Origin: Gammaproteobacteria bacterium
Lineage (GTDB): Bacteria > Pseudomonadota > Gammaproteobacteria > Pseudomonadales > Azotimanducaceae
NCBI GenBank assembly: GCA_030432795.1
Contig: JAUILW010000145.1
Span: forward strand, 1 to 7,554
DNA length: 7,554 nt
Reading direction: 5' to 3'
The position numbers and the translations under genes are program-made. A model generated the notes under the pieces. It made no database searches. It saw nothing but the letters and a program-made list of their open reading frames with translations, and had not been told where the DNA came from. Of this stretch, positions 5,337 through 7,554 are shown piece by piece. Position 1 is the first letter of the stretch, and each line of letters starts with the position of its first letter.

Positions 5337-5714
5337 TCAACCGGTTTCTGCCAGCGGCTGGCGGAACAGATTCTCCAGCGCCTGCAGCTGTGCGCACACC
5401 ACGTCCTGATCGAACTGCAGCGCGGACTCCGTTCTGAATTGAATGCCCAGACGATAGCCTTCCGGGATGGCCGTGCAGTTGTGCACGACCCCCACCACGT
5501 CATGCATCACCTCACCGGCGAGGTGGATGGTCACGAAGCATTGCTTGTCTTTTTTGAGAGGCTGGTCGAGGCAGACGGCGATGCCGTGCCGGTTGAAGTC
5601 CACGACGCTACCGTGAAGGCGGGCGAGGCGGCCTTTGACTCTCAGGGTGATGCTCAATCCGGAAGCATCGTATCTTGGCAAGCTCCTTCTTTCCGCGGCA
5701 CTGGCGTGTGGCAT
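5337..5714 (-). CDS. PilZ-domain protein, probable c-di-GMP receptor
   Basis: This 125-residue protein is a stand-alone PilZ domain. The two c-di-GMP-binding motifs are present: RxxxR as Arg10-Ser-Leu-Pro-Arg14, and the DxSxxG-type motif as Asp39-Phe-Asn41-Arg-His-Gly44, with Asn in the usual Ser position, a common variant. The spacing of about 25 residues and the following beta-rich pattern (IAVCLDQPL, CFVTIHLAG, YRLGIQF) fit PF07238. Binding of c-di-GMP is therefore likely, but the output (motility, exopolysaccharide or other) is not indicated. The ATG at 5714 is the first start after an in-frame TGA, and the ribosome binding site is weak. It lies 53 bp downstream of the J-domain gene on the same strand and is probably cotranscribed. 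Its C-terminal tail (residues 95-125) is likely helical. Confidence 0.85.
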   Translation of the reverse strand: MPHASAAERRSLPRYDASGLSITLRVKGRLARLHGSVVDFNRHGIAVCLDQPLKKDKQCFVTIHLAGEVMHDVVGVVHNCTAIPEGYRLGIQFRTESALQFDQDVVCAQLQALENLFRQPLAETG

Positions 5715-5767
5715 GGAGCAACTGGAGGCTGTTGTTCATCACCAAGACTAGCCCCGCGGCAGCCCGA

Positions 5768-6058
5768 TTACTGTGCGCGGGTCCTCAACAGCACGGCCTT
5801 GGCCTCGTTGAGTTGCCGCGCCAGATAGGTTGATCCGCCGCGATCGGGGTGCACTTTGAGCATCAACCGACGGTGGGCGTCGATGATCTCCTGGCGGCCG
5901 GCCCCTGATTCCAGGCCCAGCACCTCCAACGCCTCTGCAGGCGTCATCGAATGGGGCGTGGCGCGGGTGCCCGTGCGGCTGGTAGATCCGGTGTGACGCC
6001 GTCGCCAGAACACGTATGCCACGAGGGCTGTTGCGAGGACTAGGAGAAGGAGCTTCAC
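5768..6058 (-). CDS. Membrane-anchored J-domain protein (Pam18/TIM14-like)
   Basis: The 96-residue product starts with a transmembrane helix (residues 1-18, MKLLLLVLATALVAYVFW), then an Arg-rich stop-transfer stretch, a short linker, and a C-terminal J domain (about 38-96). The HPD motif that stimulates Hsp70 ATPase is His70-Pro71-Asp72 in LKVHPDRGGSTYLARQLNEAK. This architecture, and the sequence around HPD, resemble mitochondrial Pam18/TIM14 (HPDKGGSPYLA...INEAK). An N-terminal membrane anchor with a C-terminal J domain is also seen in bacterial DjlA-like proteins, which have an extra TerB-like domain. Here the TerB-like protein is encoded separately about 0.4 kb away. It probably recruits DnaK to the inner membrane from the cytosolic side. 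The start is GTG at 6058; no better start exists. PilZ follows on the same strand. Confidence 0.9.
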   Translation of the reverse strand: MKLLLLVLATALVAYVFWRRRHTGSTSRTGTRATPHSMTPAEALEVLGLESGAGRQEIIDAHRRLMLKVHPDRGGSTYLARQLNEAKAVLLRTRAQ

Positions 6059-6086
6059 TGCGCTCGTTTGTGGTTGCGTTCCCGCC

Positions 6087-6093
6087 TAGAATA
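6087..6093. promoter_or_regulatory. Overlapping divergent -10-like elements
   Basis: TAGAAT (6087-6092, plus strand) and TATTCT (6093-6088, minus strand) occupy the same 7 bp between the divergent J-domain and DUF465 genes. The plus-strand start would fall near 6099. Neither direction has a convincing -35 hexamer at 16-18 bp. Confidence 0.35.
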
Positions 6094-6125
6094 CGTTGAT
6101 TCTCAGGGGTTGGAAGCGACCGAGC

Positions 6126-6323
6126 TTGGAAGAGCAGGATCTACAGCGTTGGTTGGAAGAATTGCGTGTGGAGCATCGTGACCTCGACGAGGTCATTGCG
6201 CATCTCATCGAAACCCATCACCACGACAGCATGCGCATTCAGCGCCTGAAAAAGCGCAAGCTCAAACTGAAGGATGTCATCAGCCGCATCGAAAGCGAGC
6301 TGATCCCGGACCTGGACGCGTGA
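6126..6323 (+). CDS. YdcH-like DUF465 protein
   Basis: A 65-residue, highly charged, predicted coiled-coil protein of the DUF465/YdcH family (PF04325). The signature is the helical HRDLDEVIAHL (residues 17-27) followed by RIQRLKKRKLKLKDVISRIE (about 37-56), which mirrors MKKQKLQLKDE in E. coli YdcH. The molecular function of the family is not established. I chose the TTG at 6126 because GGAAG (6112-6116) lies 9 nt upstream and a plausible -10 (TAGAAT, 6087-6092) would start transcription near 6099. That excludes the other in-frame TTG at 6096, which would give a 75-residue product. The stop codon overlaps the next gene by 4 nt (GTGA), so translation of the two is probably coupled. Confidence 0.8.
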   Translation: MEEQDLQRWLEELRVEHRDLDEVIAHLIETHHHDSMRIQRLKKRKLKLKDVISRIESELIPDLDA

Positions 6324-7213
6324 ACGACCTGCTGACAGTCGCCATTTCCTCCCGGGCACTGTTCGATCTGGACGAAAGTAACCGGGTGTACGAAGAGGAG
6401 GGCCTGGAAGCCTACCGCCGCTACCAGATCGCCAACGAGGATCAACCTTTAGCCCCTGGCGAGGGATACTCTCTCGTAAAAAAATTATTGAATATCAATG
6501 AGCTGCTCGGAAAATCTCGAGTAGACGTGATTTTGCTCTCGCGCAACTCGGCCGACACAGGCCTGCGAATATTCAACTCGATTCAAGCCCACGGGCTGAA
6601 CATCAGCCGCGCTGCCTTCTGCGGTGGCCTGCCGCCCTACCGGTATGTGAAGGCGTTTCGCAGCGACCTGTTTCTGTCCACCCAGGCCGAAGATGTTCAG
6701 CAGGCCCTGGCACACGGCATTGCCGCGGCAACGCTGCTGGCGCGGCCGGCGATCATGACAACCGGCGCGGATGTGGGCGAGCTACGCATCGCCTTCGACG
6801 GCGATGCGGTGCTGTTCTCCGATGAGTCCGAGCAGGTGTTCCAGCAGCAGGGGCTCGACGCCTTCAGCGCCCACGAGCGCGCCAAGGCTACGCAAGCCCT
6901 TGAAGGTGGGCCATTTCGCGCATTTCTCGCGGCATTGCACTCGCTGCAGTCCGAGTTCGCCGCCGAGCAGTGCCCGATTCGCACGGCGCTGGTCACCGCA
7001 CGTGGAGCGCCGGCGCATGAGCGGGTGATCCGCACCCTGCGAGCGTGGGATGTCCGTCTGGACGAATCGCTGTTCCTGGGTGGTATGGATAAGACGGAAT
7101 TCCTGCGGGCGTTTGGCGCGGATATCTTTTTCGACGACCAGCCGGTGCATTGGGAGCGTGCCTCGGCAGCGGTGGCTGCCGGCCATGTGCCGAGCGGCGT
7201 AACAAACCGCTAA
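6320..7213 (+). CDS. Cytosolic 5'-nucleotidase I family protein (PF06189)
   Basis: This 297-residue protein belongs to the family that includes vertebrate cytosolic 5'-nucleotidase I (NT5C1A/B), which hydrolyses AMP and other nucleoside monophosphates. Catalytic HAD motifs are in the C-terminal half: Asp160-Gly-Asp162 (IAFDGDAVLFSDESE), Thr226 (LVTAR), Lys258 (GGMDK) and Asp272-Asp273 (FFDDQ). No signal peptide is present, so the location is cytosolic. The N-terminal half (residues 5-122) aligns almost without gaps to the C-terminal half (155-274) but lacks every catalytic residue, indicating an internal duplication with one dead copy. The GTG start at 6320 overlaps the DUF465 stop by 4 nt. 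Residues 50-75 are encoded by an unusually AT-rich patch (about 6475-6535, with seven A residues at 6478-6484), but the frame is intact. Physiological substrate in bacteria is uncertain. Confidence 0.9.
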   Translation: MNDLLTVAISSRALFDLDESNRVYEEEGLEAYRRYQIANEDQPLAPGEGYSLVKKLLNINELLGKSRVDVILLSRNSADTGLRIFNSIQAHGLNISRAAFCGGLPPYRYVKAFRSDLFLSTQAEDVQQALAHGIAAATLLARPAIMTTGADVGELRIAFDGDAVLFSDESEQVFQQQGLDAFSAHERAKATQALEGGPFRAFLAALHSLQSEFAAEQCPIRTALVTARGAPAHERVIRTLRAWDVRLDESLFLGGMDKTEFLRAFGADIFFDDQPVHWERASAAVAAGHVPSGVTNR

Positions 7214-7228
7214 CCCGAAATATTGTAA

Positions 7229-7258
7229 CCGTTATACTGGAGGCCGTTTTTATAACGG
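7229..7258. promoter_or_regulatory. Inverted repeat and candidate promoter upstream of cysB
   Basis: A perfect 8-bp inverted repeat, CCGTTATA (7229-7236) and TATAACGG (7251-7258), has a 14-bp spacer. The left arm overlaps a -10-like TATACT (7233-7238) and the right arm contains TATAAC (7251-7256). A dyad over promoter elements, ending 12 bp before cysB, suits an operator for a dimeric regulator. CysB itself is the natural candidate because it represses its own gene in enteric bacteria; here that is inference. Confidence 0.45.
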
Positions 7259-7270
7259 CGGTGCCATGTC

Positions 7271-7554
7271 ATGAAGCTGCAACAGCTGCGCTACATCTGG
7301 GAGGTTGCCCATCACGACCTCAACGTCTCCGCCACCGCGCAGAGCCTGTTCACGTCGCAGCCCGGCATCAGTAAACAGATTCGCCTGCTGGAGGATGAGC
7401 TGAACGTCGAGGTGTTCGCCCGCAGCGGCAAGCACCTCACTCATGTGACACCCGTGGGTGCGGAGATCATCCAGATGGCGGGCGACATCCTGCGCCGCGT
7501 TGAAGACATCAAGCAGCTCGCGCAGGAATACAGCAACGAAAAGCAGGGCAGCCT
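7271..7554 (+). CDS. cysB: CysB, LysR-type regulator of cysteine biosynthesis, N-terminal part (runs off right edge)
   Basis: CysB is the LysR-family transcription activator of sulfate assimilation and cysteine biosynthesis genes, responding to N-acetylserine or O-acetylserine. The 94 codons present cover the winged helix-turn-helix domain: MKLQQLRYI at the start, the recognition region SATAQSLFTSQPGISKQIRL (residues 20-39), and the wing leading to the linker helix (FARSGKHLTHVTPVG). MKLQQLRYI and FTSQPGISKQIR are characteristic of CysB/Cbl rather than of generic LysR proteins. The effector-binding domain is outside the window, so CysB and Cbl cannot be told apart with complete certainty. The ATG at 7271 is correct; the ATG at 7266 is out of frame and stops at once. 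GGCGG at 7257-7261 is a modest ribosome binding site. Confidence 0.95.
   Translation, partial: MKLQQLRYIWEVAHHDLNVSATAQSLFTSQPGISKQIRLLEDELNVEVFARSGKHLTHVTPVGAEIIQMAGDILRRVEDIKQLAQEYSNEKQGS

Noticed and set aside
6096..6125. Upstream TTG start for the DUF465 gene
   Set aside because: It lies before the likely transcription start and has no ribosome binding site; the TTG at 6126 has GGAAG at good spacing.
6478..6484. Run of seven A residues as a programmed frameshift site in the nucleotidase gene
   Set aside because: The reading frame and homology continue in frame on both sides, and no stimulatory structure or alternative frame product is evident.

Overview
The window is chromosomal housekeeping DNA from a GC-rich gammaproteobacterium. 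The evidence is the set of encoded proteins: an Escherichia coli-type cobalamin-dependent MetH, a two-domain NfuA, a type I alpha (AroF/AroG/AroH class) DAHP synthase, RimO, a YdcH/DUF465 protein and CysB. I cannot name the genus. There are no mobile elements, rRNA or tRNA genes, or CRISPR arrays, and nothing marks recent transfer.

Layout from left to right. metH runs leftwards off the window, so only its first 433 codons are present. It is divergent from nfuA, and the 205-bp gap between them holds a good sigma70-type nfuA promoter and two MetR-like half-palindromes. nfuA converges tail to tail with an AroF-type DAHP synthase gene on the minus strand, with the two stop codons touching. The 287 bp between aroF and the divergent rimO hold the most striking item in the window. 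On the aroF strand there is a 21-codon leader peptide gene with eight aromatic codons (Phe, Tyr and Trp all represented). A 9-bp hairpin and a strong Rho-independent terminator follow it, and then the aroF ribosome binding site. This is the architecture of a ribosome-mediated transcription attenuator that would read all three end products of the pathway aroF opens. A separate plus-strand terminator lies just outside the aroF start codon.

rimO is probably transcribed from a -10 element so close to its ATG that the mRNA would be nearly leaderless. It is followed on the same strand by a 40-residue single-span membrane microprotein and a TerB-like protein, which look like one operon. Converging on these is a minus-strand pair: a membrane-anchored J-domain protein resembling mitochondrial Pam18/TIM14, and a PilZ-domain protein expected to bind c-di-GMP. 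Divergent from the J-protein gene, with overlapping -10-like elements, is a DUF465 gene overlapping by 4 nt a cytosolic 5'-nucleotidase I (PF06189) gene. That nucleotidase is visibly an internal duplication of two HAD-like halves, of which only the C-terminal half keeps the catalytic residues. The window ends in the first 94 codons of cysB, whose upstream gap contains a perfect 8-bp inverted repeat overlapping candidate -10 hexamers, a plausible autoregulatory operator.

The genes share a loose theme of amino-acid and sulfur metabolism (MetH, CysB, NfuA, AroF), but there is no single pathway operon. Functional coupling is local: the attenuator with aroF, the rimO/microprotein/TerB run, the J-protein/PilZ pair and the DUF465/nucleotidase pair.
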